Source: Prevotella sp. UBA2755
Lineage (GTDB): Bacteria > Bacteroidota > Bacteroidia > Bacteroidales > Bacteroidaceae
Direction of reading: 5' to 3'
NCBI GenBank assembly: GCA_002353225.1
Contig: DEJF01000070.1
Coordinates: 1-31,524 of the forward strand
Length of the DNA: 31,524 nt
Shown: positions 1 to 8,006 of the stretch, in pieces
How the letters are laid out: the number at the start of each line of letters is the position of its first letter
Numbering within the stretch: the stretch's first letter is position 1
Position numbers and translations under genes: made by a program
The notes under the pieces: model-generated
Database searches by the model: none
The model's input: the letters and a program-made list of their open reading frames with translations, nothing else
What the model was told of the DNA's origin: nothing

Positions 1-9
1 TTTTTAAAA

Positions 10-90
10 CCTTGTCACCGTTGACACCTTGCAAAACTATTTGATAATCAGGGGATTGTCGGTAACAACGAGGTGACAACGGTGACAAGG
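10..90. repeat. Imperfect inverted repeat, 20-base arms
   Basis: Arms 10-29 and 71-90 are reverse complements at 19 of 20 positions, separated by about 41 bases. Each arm itself contains two near-copies of the word TTGTCACC (or its complement GGTGACAA), so direct and inverted symmetry are combined. The arms could form a protein-binding site or an RNA hairpin; there is no coding sequence here and no recognisable family. The left side is cut by the window edge, so more copies could lie outside. Confidence 0.6.
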
Positions 91-112
91 AAAGGCGATT
101 TTGCTGATAGAA

Positions 113-227
113 ATGCCTCCGATCACTGTGGCGGATGCCTTCACTCACAGAGAGGAGCGACTCCCCTCTGAGAGGGGAAAATTTCCCATCTTTAAGCGAA
201 GGCATCCCTCACTGTGATCGGAGGCAT
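113..227. repeat. 115-bp element with 29-base terminal inverted repeats
   Basis: Arms 113-141 and 199-227 are reverse complements at 26 of 29 positions. The 57-base interior holds two smaller hairpins: CCCCTCT/AGAGGGG at 163-177 and GGGAAAATTTCCC at 175-187. These overlap each other and a weaker stem (151-155 with 165-169), so they are mutually exclusive folds. The shape resembles a MITE or a large extragenic palindrome. I see no target-site duplication at the borders (AA left, CG right), which argues against a recent transposition. It lies downstream of the SusD-like gene, beyond its terminator. Confidence 0.5.
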
Positions 228-234
228 CGGAGAC

Positions 235-269
235 ATTCGCCCTGCATCAAGTTGTGATGCAGGGCGAAT
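235..269. terminator. Strong hairpin terminator after the SusD-like gene
   Basis: A perfect 15-bp GC-rich stem (235-249 with 255-269) closes a 5-base loop. It begins 8 bases past the stop codon of the minus-strand SusD-like gene, so it most likely terminates that transcript. On the plus strand it is followed by ATTTTAG, a better T-run than on the minus strand, so it may also block transcripts entering from the left. The fold is seen in the sequence; the function is inferred. Confidence 0.75.
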
Positions 270-277
270 ATTTTAGA

Positions 278-3200
278 CTACTCTTTTGCCTTGAAATGCC
301 AGAAGGTGGCCTGTCCCCAACTACCGAGACTACCAAAGTTACCATTTTCAGGATAAACCAATGTCATCTTGTCATTAGTGAGGTAAACTATCTCGTAATT
401 ACCTGGAATGTTACCGCCTGATTTAAATTCGTATGGCCAGAGGATAGCATTTGTATTCAACATACCTACACGCCATGCTGAAGGATCACTATTATCATAG
501 TCGTTTACTCTGAAAGAGCCTGTACGGATAAGGTTACCATCCTTATCGTAACTGTTCAAGATGCCGTCAGTACCAAACGTCATGTAGGCATTGAGGTCAC
601 CATCACCATGGTTGATACCATCCTCAGTTTGCTGCAACTGACCATTAAACTCGTCAGTACTGGTAACACCCCACCACTGACTATTAAATTGGGTTCCTAC
701 AACAGAACCAGCGCCACCACAGTAACCCATGTCACCCCAGACAGCACCAGTGATAGAGGTATCCCAAGTCCAACTCTTTGAGGCTTCTCCAGCCAATATG
801 ACCATCTCTTCTGGTAGAGGATCAGCATTTGTAAAGGTGAAGGTGCGCTCAGTAACGGCATCAATATTGTTACAGTTCTTCAGACGGAAGCGCAATTGCT
901 TGGTGACAGTTTGACCAGAAGGAACATAATACTCAAAGGGAGAATTATCTTGCACTTTGCCCATCTGCATACCAGTCTCGGCATCTTCCACATAGATGAT
1001 GAAACGCTCTCTGTCCATATTCAGACTCAAGAATCTGCCTGTCTCTGACGGTGTGCCGTCTTTTTCCTGTCGCTGGACGATAAGTGTCTTTTCGAACTCA
1101 TCTGAAGTAAGACCGCGTTGCCCAAACATCCAGAAGGTATTCATGTCATCTATCAACGACATACTTCTCAATGAGAGAATAGGACTTGTACGCTCAGCCA
1201 ATTCAGATTGATAGGGATTATATCTTAAAAGGAATTCTTTAGTGATTTCATTCTTACCATTATACATATATGGTACTAATGTCGCGTTCTCAGAGGTCTT
1301 CAATATCATCAATGAGCCCTCTTTATTCAAGATGAAGGTACCTGTATTGATGAGTTTGCCGTCAGCCGTATATTTCTTGATCGTGTTATTATAAAGGTCA
1401 AATACCATATAGGCAAACGGGTCTGTCTCTCCCTCACCCACAGACATATTGTTTGCTTTCACAAATGATGTCAGATCTGAGGCTGCAGTTCCTTTGATAT
1501 ATGGATCATAAATTCCTCCAATACTGGGTAGATTCTGGCTTCGGTAAGGCTCTTCCCAAGAAGAGAGTCCATAGGTACCGAAGGTCACCTCATCTCCAGT
1601 ATTCCAGTTTTTTCCTGTATAGGTACCATACGACCACTTGATACCATGAATCTGATTAATCAACGTTGTATTACTATCAATACGACGTAGTTTCAACTCC
1701 TTACCATCAACCTTGAGCACCATCGCATCGTCTGAGAGAGAGATAAGGTCATAGGTCATTGTGCCTTCCGCTTCTGAATACTTTTTACTCATAGGCAACA
1801 TACAACCATCAGAGAATGTGATCTGGCAGATACGCTGGTCGTAATTCTCTGTAGGTGTGAAGGTGATGGTTCCATTAGCAACCTCATTTCCTGCTGGGTC
1901 ATAACGCAATACTCCTCCATCAATGATGTTGATATAGTCAAGAAGGATTCTGTCGCCATCATCGTAAGTCCAGAAACCCAACAGTTTTTGAGTAACCATT
2001 GCGCCTTCCTTTTGATAGGCTTCGGGCTTAGCGAAGAATCCGCGACTCTCTGCATAGTGAGCACTATAGGGACGAGCATCAGCCTCATAGGTAGGAACAC
2101 CCAATGGGTTTGTCGTTTGTATTCCTCCATTGTAAATAGGCTGGTCCATCTGCTTGTCGAGCGCAGCCATACAGTAGTCATCACCCCAACGGCGCATGTC
2201 ATTCCAGCGGACTCCCTCAAAGGCTAACTCCCAACGACGTTCCTGTTGAAGAGCAGAGAGTGAATAGGTAGATATCGGTGACAGTTCTGCACGACGACGA
2301 ACCTGATTCATACCATCTGTTGTTCCTGTCAGTTCACTGTGCATCAGCAGGACATCAGCATAACGGATGATGTTCAGCGGGTGAGTATTGCCTAATTGGA
2401 AATTATAATCCACCCAGCCATCCTGACCGTACATCAGTTTCTCGAAGGTCTCTGCATATCCATTCTCATCACGAGCAGAAATGGGTGAGTTCTTTTTCTC
2501 ATGATATTGTGTTTCCTGCACATAATCATTATAGGATCCACCATAAAGATAATGAGGAAGTTGGTTGACATCCTGTATAGACGCGTCACGACGAATGTCC
2601 TGAGGCTCAGCCTCACTCCAGTCCTGATAGAGATTAGGAGCAACTGTACCAGCACCCCATCCTCGTCCAAAGGGGAAGACACCACTATTATCTTTGAATC
2701 TCATCCCGAAAAAGAGTGCAAACTGGTTACTATATCCAGCGGTAGTGCCCCAAGACGCATACGTATTATACTTAATCTTGAAAAGCACCTCTGGATTAAT
2801 TGCCCCGTCGTTCTCTACCCAACGAAGGCTCTTGTCTTTTGTATAGTCGTAATCATCCACCGTATAACGGTTGGTATAGGACCAGAGATTACGGTAATCG
2901 GGTACCAAGGAGAAACCAGAATTAGTGATACAGTCATTAAGATAACTAACTACATCTGCTTTCGTCAGACTGCTTCCGTCTGGCAAAGTGACATCGGCAG
3001 TTCCATTGGCAATGTCATGAACACCCATATAGAATCCTGTATAGAACAGGTAGGCACGTGCCAATAATGCCTCTGCGGCATATTTACCCACACGGCTATC
3101 GTCAATTGTCAACGTAGGAGAATAGCCATCCAGTAATTTGATAGCATCCTTCAAGTCCTGCAATATTCTGCCCCAAACTTCAAGTGGTGTTGTGGTTGAG

Positions 3201-3865
3201 ATTTTCTCCTTCCATGACTCATTATTAGTAATAATAGGTATATTACCAAAGAGAGAAGCCAACTGATAGTAGTAATACGCACGAAGGAAAAGCGCCTCAC
3301 CATGGGCATGGTCTGCCTCTTCCTTTTTGACATCCCTGGGCAGGAAGTTCAGCAAGTTAATCATCGTATTGATATTGTAAATCGACTGATAGTAGGTATC
3401 CCAACCTGATGAAAGGGAGTTATTCAAACTTTCGTTAACTGTCAAAAGATCTATTGCCATGAAATTATCATATTCTCCGCCGCCACCTAACATCTCGTCA
3501 CTGGCAAGAGAGGAAATAAAGAAAAAGTCACCAGTAGGATTTGCTGTAGAATAGTATAAACCTTCGTACGCTCCTGTAGTCTGTACCTGCAGCAACACCT
3601 TGGGATTACTATATCGATTGTAGAAGCGGATAGACTTGATGCTCTTACGTTCAATCTTCGCATTAGTGCCATCCCAAAGATTGACATTAACAACAGACGG
3701 ATCGGAATAATCCAACTTCGTAATGTCACCGGAAATAAAATCCTTGACGGATCCGTCAATCATCGTGATACGTAACGTATCTTGCTGTTGCTGTATCTGC
3801 GCACTCATGTTAATGGCAAATAACAACAATATGGCAGTGAGTATCTTTTTCATTTTGCTATTCAT
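278..3865 (-). CDS. SusD/RagB-like protein with C-terminal beta-rich modules
   Basis: A 1195-residue protein, about twice the length of an ordinary SusD (500-650). The N-terminus has a signal peptide ending near MSAQ with no lipobox cysteine, whereas SusD proteins are normally lipoproteins. A short beta-type segment (about residues 30-85) precedes the SusD core (about 95-600), recognised by GEALFLRAYYYYQLASLFG, NIIRYADVLLMHSEL and the RRWELAFEGVRWNDMRRWG signature near residue 555. From about 627 to the end come further modules; two of them (from about 742 and 1028) share the pattern AYM-F...DG-LI-TG-F, an internal duplication of lipocalin-like or PKD-associated type. SusD proteins bind glycans at the outer membrane with a SusC porin, but no susC is present here. 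It starts 18 bases after the dockerin gene and is probably co-transcribed with it. A start four codons later (MKKIL) is possible. The SusD identity is firm; the ligand is unknown. Confidence 0.85.
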   Translation of the reverse strand: MNSKMKKILTAILLLFAINMSAQIQQQQDTLRITMIDGSVKDFISGDITKLDYSDPSVVNVNLWDGTNAKIERKSIKSIRFYNRYSNPKVLLQVQTTGAYEGLYYSTANPTGDFFFISSLASDEMLGGGGEYDNFMAIDLLTVNESLNNSLSSGWDTYYQSIYNINTMINLLNFLPRDVKKEEADHAHGEALFLRAYYYYQLASLFGNIPIITNNESWKEKISTTTPLEVWGRILQDLKDAIKLLDGYSPTLTIDDSRVGKYAAEALLARAYLFYTGFYMGVHDIANGTADVTLPDGSSLTKADVVSYLNDCITNSGFSLVPDYRNLWSYTNRYTVDDYDYTKDKSLRWVENDGAINPEVLFKIKYNTYASWGTTAGYSNQFALFFGMRFKDNSGVFPFGRGWGAGTVAPNLYQDWSEAEPQDIRRDASIQDVNQLPHYLYGGSYNDYVQETQYHEKKNSPISARDENGYAETFEKLMYGQDGWVDYNFQLGNTHPLNIIRYADVLLMHSELTGTTDGMNQVRRRAELSPISTYSLSALQQERRWELAFEGVRWNDMRRWGDDYCMAALDKQMDQPIYNGGIQTTNPLGVPTYEADARPYSAHYAESRGFFAKPEAYQKEGAMVTQKLLGFWTYDDGDRILLDYINIIDGGVLRYDPAGNEVANGTITFTPTENYDQRICQITFSDGCMLPMSKKYSEAEGTMTYDLISLSDDAMVLKVDGKELKLRRIDSNTTLINQIHGIKWSYGTYTGKNWNTGDEVTFGTYGLSSWEEPYRSQNLPSIGGIYDPYIKGTAASDLTSFVKANNMSVGEGETDPFAYMVFDLYNNTIKKYTADGKLINTGTFILNKEGSLMILKTSENATLVPYMYNGKNEITKEFLLRYNPYQSELAERTSPILSLRSMSLIDDMNTFWMFGQRGLTSDEFEKTLIVQRQEKDGTPSETGRFLSLNMDRERFIIYVEDAETGMQMGKVQDNSPFEYYVPSGQTVTKQLRFRLKNCNNIDAVTERTFTFTNADPLPEEMVILAGEASKSWTWDTSITGAVWGDMGYCGGAGSVVGTQFNSQWWGVTSTDEFNGQLQQTEDGINHGDGDLNAYMTFGTDGILNSYDKDGNLIRTGSFRVNDYDNSDPSAWRVGMLNTNAILWPYEFKSGGNIPGNYEIVYLTNDKMTLVYPENGNFGSLGSWGQATFWHFKAKE

Positions 3866-3883
3866 TTAAGAAGATTAGTACTT

Positions 3884-4357
3884 TTAATTACCGCTTATAA
3901 CTGTGTAGCCATACTTTTTCATAACGGCATATAACTCTTGCTGATTAATCCGTGAACCACTGGTTAAGATAATATTAACCATCATCACGATATCCGTGAC
4001 GTTAACCGCTTTATCATGATTCACGTCAGCAGCCTCAAAAATGAAAGTAGGATCGTCCTTACCCAGGATATAGTTCACTGTGGCAACAATATCTGTGACA
4101 TTGACTTTTTTGTCACCATTCGCATCACCAGGAATGACCTCATTTACTCCATTGGGGTATACTTCCACTAAGTTCATATTGTAACTCTCAAAAGAGTTGT
4201 CAGTGAAATAAACCAAGATATTTCCTGGAATAGTTGGATCAAGAGTAATGTAAGAGAAGTCTTTCTTTACTTGCTCTCCATTAATCTTCAAAATGCTTTG
4301 CGCCTGTAGTGTACATAACGACAACAAGCATACGATTAATACTTTTAGTCTTTTCAT
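3884..4357 (-). CDS. Secreted dockerin type I repeat protein
   Basis: A 157-residue protein with a signal peptide (MKRLKVLIVCLLSLCTLQAQ), a short beta-type domain (about 21-75) resembling the N-terminal segment of the SusD-like neighbour, and two calcium-binding dockerin repeats. The repeats are GDANGDKKVNVTDIVATVNY and ADVNHDKAVNVTDIVMMVN, each with the D-x-N-x-D-x-x-V-x-x-x-D pattern of an F-hand loop. Dockerins pair with cohesins in clostridial cellulosomes; in Bacteroidetes they occur on secreted proteins without a known cellulosome, so here the repeats may only fold around calcium or bind another surface partner. It is the first gene of the unit with the SusD-like protein, which suggests a shared extracellular job. 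The repeat identification is firm, the role open. Confidence 0.85.
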   Translation of the reverse strand: MKRLKVLIVCLLSLCTLQAQSILKINGEQVKKDFSYITLDPTIPGNILVYFTDNSFESYNMNLVEVYPNGVNEVIPGDANGDKKVNVTDIVATVNYILGKDDPTFIFEAADVNHDKAVNVTDIVMMVNIILTSGSRINQQELYAVMKKYGYTVISGN

Positions 4358-4406
4358 ACTTATTATTTTAGGCTGTTAATTGGTAATTCGGTAATTGTAT
4401 AGATTG

Positions 4407-4414
4407 CAAATATA
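4407..4414 (-). promoter_or_regulatory. -7 box TATATTTG for the dockerin/SusD-like unit
   Basis: On the minus strand TATATTTG matches the Bacteroidetes -7 consensus TAnnTTTG, about 50 bases before the dockerin start. No clear -33 TTTG is seen at the usual distance. The 135-base gap also holds the divergent promoter of the EamA gene. Confidence 0.5.
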
Positions 4415-4452
4415 AGAAGAATATCTGAAAGTAAAAAATAAAAACAAGATTA

Positions 4453-4484
4453 TTTACACCTTCATTAAATATTTATTACCTTTG
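4453..4484 (+). promoter_or_regulatory. Promoter of the EamA gene, close to the start codon
   Basis: TACCTTTG at 4477-4484 is a perfect TAnnTTTG box; TTTA at 4453-4456, 20 bases upstream, is a near-match to the -33 TTTG. Only 8 bases separate the box from the ATG at 4493, so the transcript should have almost no leader. Confidence 0.6.
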
Positions 4485-4492
4485 CACGTAAT

Positions 4493-5413
4493 ATGATGGT
4501 ATACCTTGGTGAATTAATCTCTATCGGCGTGGCGTTCTCATGGACGGCAACGGCACTACTCAGTGAGTTTGGCAGCAAGCGGTTGGGCAACCTGACCCTC
4601 AACGTGCTACGAATGGCTTTAGCATTACTGTTCTCTGTGATGCTTTTTATGATGGTGGTAGGCTCACCTTTGCCAGCAGGAGGGACGATGGAGGCATACG
4701 GCTGGATGCTACTATCTGGTCTGGTAGGCTATGTCATTGGCGACTTCTGTCTGTTCCAATGCTATATCATCATCGGCTCACGATACGGACAATTGTTTAT
4801 GACGCTGGCTCCTCTTGCTGCCGCCTTGATGGCATGGATAACACTGGGACAGGAGATGAAAGGGATGAGTATTCTTGCCATGCTCGTCACACTGGCAGGC
4901 ATCAGTATCTCCGTGTTAGGACGTGGGGAGCATCATAAGGTGGCTTTGAAACTACCCTTGAGCGGAGTCTTGTTTGCTATTGGTGCGGCACTCTGTCAAG
5001 GCATCGGACTCGTATTAAGCAAAATAGGTATGGACCATTACGACACCACACAGATACCAGCATGGCTCGTCCCGTTCAGTGCTAATTTCTTCCGTTGTAT
5101 AGCAGGTATCATCGGCTTTACCTTATTACTATATGTCAGGGAGGGCTTCGCCCCGCTTCGGGAAGCCATACATGACAGAAAGGGAATGACTGTCGCCACA
5201 GCAACCACCATCTTTGGTCCTTTCGTAGGTGTAGGGTTCTCACTGATGGCAGTACAATATACCAGTGCCGGCATCGCCTCTACCCTGATGGCACTAACCC
5301 CTATTATCATCATCCTACCCTCTCGTTGGTTGTTCCATCAGCCTATCACTTGGCGCACTGTCGTTGGTGCTGTGATCTCTGTCATAGGTGTCAGCCTCTT
5401 CTTTCTTGGTTGA
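4493..5413 (+). CDS. DMT superfamily transporter (EamA repeats)
   Basis: A 306-residue, highly hydrophobic protein with about ten membrane segments arranged as two EamA-like halves (about 5-135 and 155-305). The second half ends in the typical region of the family (STLMALTPIIIILPSRWLF, then WRTVVGAVISVIGVSLFFLG). Members export small metabolites such as amino acids across the inner membrane; the substrate cannot be read from the sequence. The start ATGATG fits the close promoter; the second ATG is an alternative. It stands alone: the mnmG gene 59 bases downstream has its own promoter. Confidence 0.85.
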   Translation: MMVYLGELISIGVAFSWTATALLSEFGSKRLGNLTLNVLRMALALLFSVMLFMMVVGSPLPAGGTMEAYGWMLLSGLVGYVIGDFCLFQCYIIIGSRYGQLFMTLAPLAAALMAWITLGQEMKGMSILAMLVTLAGISISVLGRGEHHKVALKLPLSGVLFAIGAALCQGIGLVLSKIGMDHYDTTQIPAWLVPFSANFFRCIAGIIGFTLLLYVREGFAPLREAIHDRKGMTVATATTIFGPFVGVGFSLMAVQYTSAGIASTLMALTPIIIILPSRWLFHQPITWRTVVGAVISVIGVSLFFLG

Positions 5414-5435
5414 TCATTAAAAATCCTCCATTTTA

Positions 5436-5467
5436 TTTGCATTTTCGTTCGATTTGCACTACCTTTG
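5436..5467 (+). promoter_or_regulatory. Consensus promoter of mnmG
   Basis: TTTG at 5436-5439, a 20-base spacer and TACCTTTG at 5460-5467 fit the Bacteroidetes promoter exactly. The box ends 5 bases before the ATG at 5473, predicting a leaderless or nearly leaderless mRNA. This also argues against any start upstream of 5473. Confidence 0.7.
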
Positions 5468-5472
5468 TCAGC

Positions 5473-7392
5473 ATGATACTAAAATATGACGTACTGGTTA
5501 TCGGAGGAGGTCATGCTGGTTGTGAGGCTGCTTGTGCCTCTGCAAACATGGGAGCAAAGACCTGTCTGGTAACGATGGATATGAACAAGATCGCGCAGAT
5601 GTCGTGCAATCCTGCCGTAGGCGGTATTGCCAAGGGACAGATCGTGCGAGAGATTGACGCATTAGGTGGACAGATGGGACTCGTGACAGATGCCACGGCG
5701 ATCCAGTTCCGTATGCTTAACCGTAGTAAGGGTCCTGCCATGTGGAGCCCTCGTGCCCAGTGTGACCGTGGTAAGTTCATCTGGCAATGGCGCAGTGTCC
5801 TCGACCATACGGATAACCTCGATGTCTGGCAAGACCAAGCCGACGAACTACTGGTAGAGTCTGTTGCTGTGGCAAAGCAACAAACGATGCAGGTGGTGGG
5901 AGTGAAGACTATCTGGGGCGTGGAACTGCGAGCCAAAGCCGTCATTGTGACGGCTGGTACTTTCCTCAACGGACTGATGCACATTGGACGTAAGATGGTA
6001 CCAGGAGGACGTATCGCAGAACCTGCCGTTCCTCATTTTACAGAGAGTATCACCCGGCATGGTGTCCGCTCAGAAAGAATGAAGACGGGTACACCCGTCC
6101 GCATCGACAAGCGTTCCGTTCATTTCGAGGATTTAGAGATACAGGAGGGTGAACACGACTTCCACCAGTTCTCCTATATGAGTGAGCCACGTCCCCTTCC
6201 CCAACTGACCTGTTGGACCTGTAACACCAATCCTGCCGTCCATGAGACATTACGCTCAGGACTGAAAGACTCCCCACTCTATAATGGACAGATACAGTCG
6301 ATAGGACCCCGTTACTGTCCCTCGATAGAGACCAAACTAGTCACCTTCCCAGACAGAGAGCAACACCCGTTGTTCCTTGAACCAGAAGGGACAGATACCA
6401 ATGAACTATACCTGAACGGTTTCTCGTCGTCATTACCTATGGACGTACAGATAGCAGCCCTGAAACATATCCCTGCTTTCAGAGACCTGAAGGTGTACCG
6501 TCCTGGTTATGCCATCGAATACGATTTCTTTGATCCCACCCAACTCAAGCACTCGTTGGAATCGAAAATCATTGCAGGATTATTCATGGCAGGACAGGTG
6601 AATGGTACGACAGGTTATGAGGAGGCTGGCGGACAGGGAACGGTGGCTGGTATCAATGCAGCATTGAAGGCTGGTGGTGCTGGTTGTAGTGACACAACAA
6701 CAGACCAGACGTTTGTGCTGCATAGGGACGAGGCATATATAGGAGTGCTGATTGATGACTTGGTGACGAAGGGAGTCGATGAGCCCTACCGTATGTTTAC
6801 CTCTCGTGCCGAATACCGTATTCTGTTACGACAGGATGATGCGGACGCTCGACTGACAGAGAAAGCCTATCAGTTAGGTATTGCGAAGAAAGACCGTTAT
6901 GACTGGTGGATGCAGAAGAAAGAACTTATCGAAGAAATCGAAAACTTTTGCAAGACATTCCCGATTAAACCGAAAATCATCAATGGTGCTCTGGAAGCCC
7001 TTGGGAGTACCCCACTCGTCTATGGCTGTAAACTGGAAGACCTGATTGCCCGTCCAGAACTAAACTTCGAGAAACTACAGGAGGTGATTCCAGAATTGAA
7101 GGAAATACTGAATCGTCCTACTCAGCGAAAAGAAGAAATCGCAGAGGCTGCGGAGGTACATATCAAATATAAAGGATATATAGAACGTGAACGTATCGTT
7201 GCCGACAAGATGCATCGACTGGAGAACATCAAGATAAAAGGACACTTCAACTACAATGAGATGCAACAACTCAGTACGGAGGCACGACAGAAACTAACGG
7301 CAATCGACCCCGAAACATTAGCACAGGCAAGTCGAATCCCTGGCGTATCACCCAGTGATATTAACGTGATGTTGGTATTGATGGGCAGATAA
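5473..7392 (+). CDS. mnmG: tRNA uridine-5-carboxymethylaminomethyl modification enzyme MnmG (GidA)
   Basis: A 639-residue flavoprotein that, with MnmE, installs the carboxymethylaminomethyl group on U34 of certain tRNAs. Seen directly: the N-terminal FAD-binding motif VIGGGHAGCEAA (about residues 8-19), the conserved CNPAVGGIAKG loop, the family signature GPRYCPSIETK, and the second nucleotide-binding stretch AGQVNGTTGYEEAGGQG. The C-terminal helical domain that contacts MnmE and tRNA ends in ASRIPGVSPSDINVMLVLM. Length is normal for the family. The open frame extends 49 codons upstream, but those codons overlap the EamA gene and the promoter, and the conserved N-terminus begins at MILKYDVLVIGG. 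It is the first gene of the mnmG-apt-uvrC run. A parS-like site starts immediately after its stop codon. In many bacteria mnmG lies near the origin of replication. Confidence 0.97.
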   Translation: MILKYDVLVIGGGHAGCEAACASANMGAKTCLVTMDMNKIAQMSCNPAVGGIAKGQIVREIDALGGQMGLVTDATAIQFRMLNRSKGPAMWSPRAQCDRGKFIWQWRSVLDHTDNLDVWQDQADELLVESVAVAKQQTMQVVGVKTIWGVELRAKAVIVTAGTFLNGLMHIGRKMVPGGRIAEPAVPHFTESITRHGVRSERMKTGTPVRIDKRSVHFEDLEIQEGEHDFHQFSYMSEPRPLPQLTCWTCNTNPAVHETLRSGLKDSPLYNGQIQSIGPRYCPSIETKLVTFPDREQHPLFLEPEGTDTNELYLNGFSSSLPMDVQIAALKHIPAFRDLKVYRPGYAIEYDFFDPTQLKHSLESKIIAGLFMAGQVNGTTGYEEAGGQGTVAGINAALKAGGAGCSDTTTDQTFVLHRDEAYIGVLIDDLVTKGVDEPYRMFTSRAEYRILLRQDDADARLTEKAYQLGIAKKDRYDWWMQKKELIEEIENFCKTFPIKPKIINGALEALGSTPLVYGCKLEDLIARPELNFEKLQEVIPELKEILNRPTQRKEEIAEAAEVHIKYKGYIERERIVADKMHRLENIKIKGHFNYNEMQQLSTEARQKLTAIDPETLAQASRIPGVSPSDINVMLVLMGR

Positions 7393-7408
7393 CGTTTCAC
7401 GTGAAACA
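7393..7408. other. parS-like ParB-binding site 1
   Basis: CGTTTCACGTGAAACA matches the widely conserved parS 16-mer TGTTTCACGTGAAACA at 15 of 16 bases; the core GTTTCACGTGAAAC is a perfect palindrome. It starts on the first base after the mnmG stop codon. Known for the family: ParB (Spo0J) nucleates at such sites, usually clustered near the origin, to segregate the chromosome and load SMC. ParB itself is not encoded in this window. Confidence 0.85.
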
Positions 7409-7453
7409 TTTAATCATGAAACAAGAATACAATAACGTATAAACCAAGGAATT

Positions 7454-7984
7454 ATGAACAACAAGACATTGATGGAGAATCTGCGTTGCATTCCAGATTT
7501 CCCGAAGAAAGGAATCAATTTCAGAGATGTTACCACCCTCTACAAAAATGCAGAGTGCATGAAGATCATGCTTGACGAGATGTATGAATTATACAAAGAC
7601 AAAGGAATCACCAAGATTGTCGGGGTGGAATCACGAGGTTTCGTCATGGCTGCCGCATTAGCTGCAAAGATGGGAGCAGGTGTAGTACTGGCAAGAAAAC
7701 CTGGAAAACTGCCCGCTACAGTCATTAAAGAGTCATTCACCAAGGAGTATGGAGTGGACATCGTAGAGATGCACATCGACTCTATCGATGAGAATGATGT
7801 CGTTTTGATCCACGATGACTTGCTTGCGACTGGTGGTACCGCACTTGCTACCTATAAACTCGTGAAACACTTTCACCCCAAAAACATCTATATGAATTTC
7901 ATTATAGAGATTACAGACGAGGGATTGCACGGCAGAGACAAATTCAAAGGCTTAGTAGATGTTACTACCTTGATGGTCGTCTAA
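7454..7984 (+). CDS. apt: Adenine phosphoribosyltransferase
   Basis: A 176-residue cytosolic purine salvage enzyme that converts adenine and PRPP to AMP. The N-terminal IPDFPKKGINFRDVT segment is the Apt-specific base-binding region. The PRPP-binding motif VVLIHDDLLATGGTA (about residues 115-129) carries the paired acidic residues followed by the TGGT loop. VGVESRGF and ARKPGKLPA are further conserved Apt segments. It sits 61 bases after mnmG and 22 bases before uvrC, and is flanked by the two parS-like sites. No separate promoter is evident, so it is probably transcribed with mnmG. Confidence 0.96.
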   Translation: MNNKTLMENLRCIPDFPKKGINFRDVTTLYKNAECMKIMLDEMYELYKDKGITKIVGVESRGFVMAAALAAKMGAGVVLARKPGKLPATVIKESFTKEYGVDIVEMHIDSIDENDVVLIHDDLLATGGTALATYKLVKHFHPKNIYMNFIIEITDEGLHGRDKFKGLVDVTTLMVV

Positions 7985-8000
7985 CGTTCCACGTGAAACA
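7985..8000. other. parS-like ParB-binding site 2
   Basis: CGTTCCACGTGAAACA matches parS TGTTNCACGTGAAACA at 15 of 16 positions, counting the variable fifth base as a match. It begins on the base after the apt stop codon and fills most of the 22-base gap before uvrC. Including flanks, 7390-7411 and 7982-8003 are identical except for one base (T or C at the variable position). The two sites are 592 bases apart in the same orientation. Confidence 0.85.
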
Positions 8001-8006
8001 TTTCGT

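Noticed and set aside
2501..3067. 188-codon plus-strand ORF opposite the SusD-like gene
   Set aside because: It is fully antisense to a gene with clear SusD motifs, has no recognisable domain and no promoter; a shadow frame.
5326..5472. 49-codon upstream extension of mnmG
   Set aside because: It overlaps the EamA gene in another frame and the consensus promoter; the conserved protein starts at 5473.
7861..7869. CGTGAAACA half of a parS site inside apt
   Set aside because: Only 10 of 16 bases match and it encodes ordinary apt residues (LVKH); chance.
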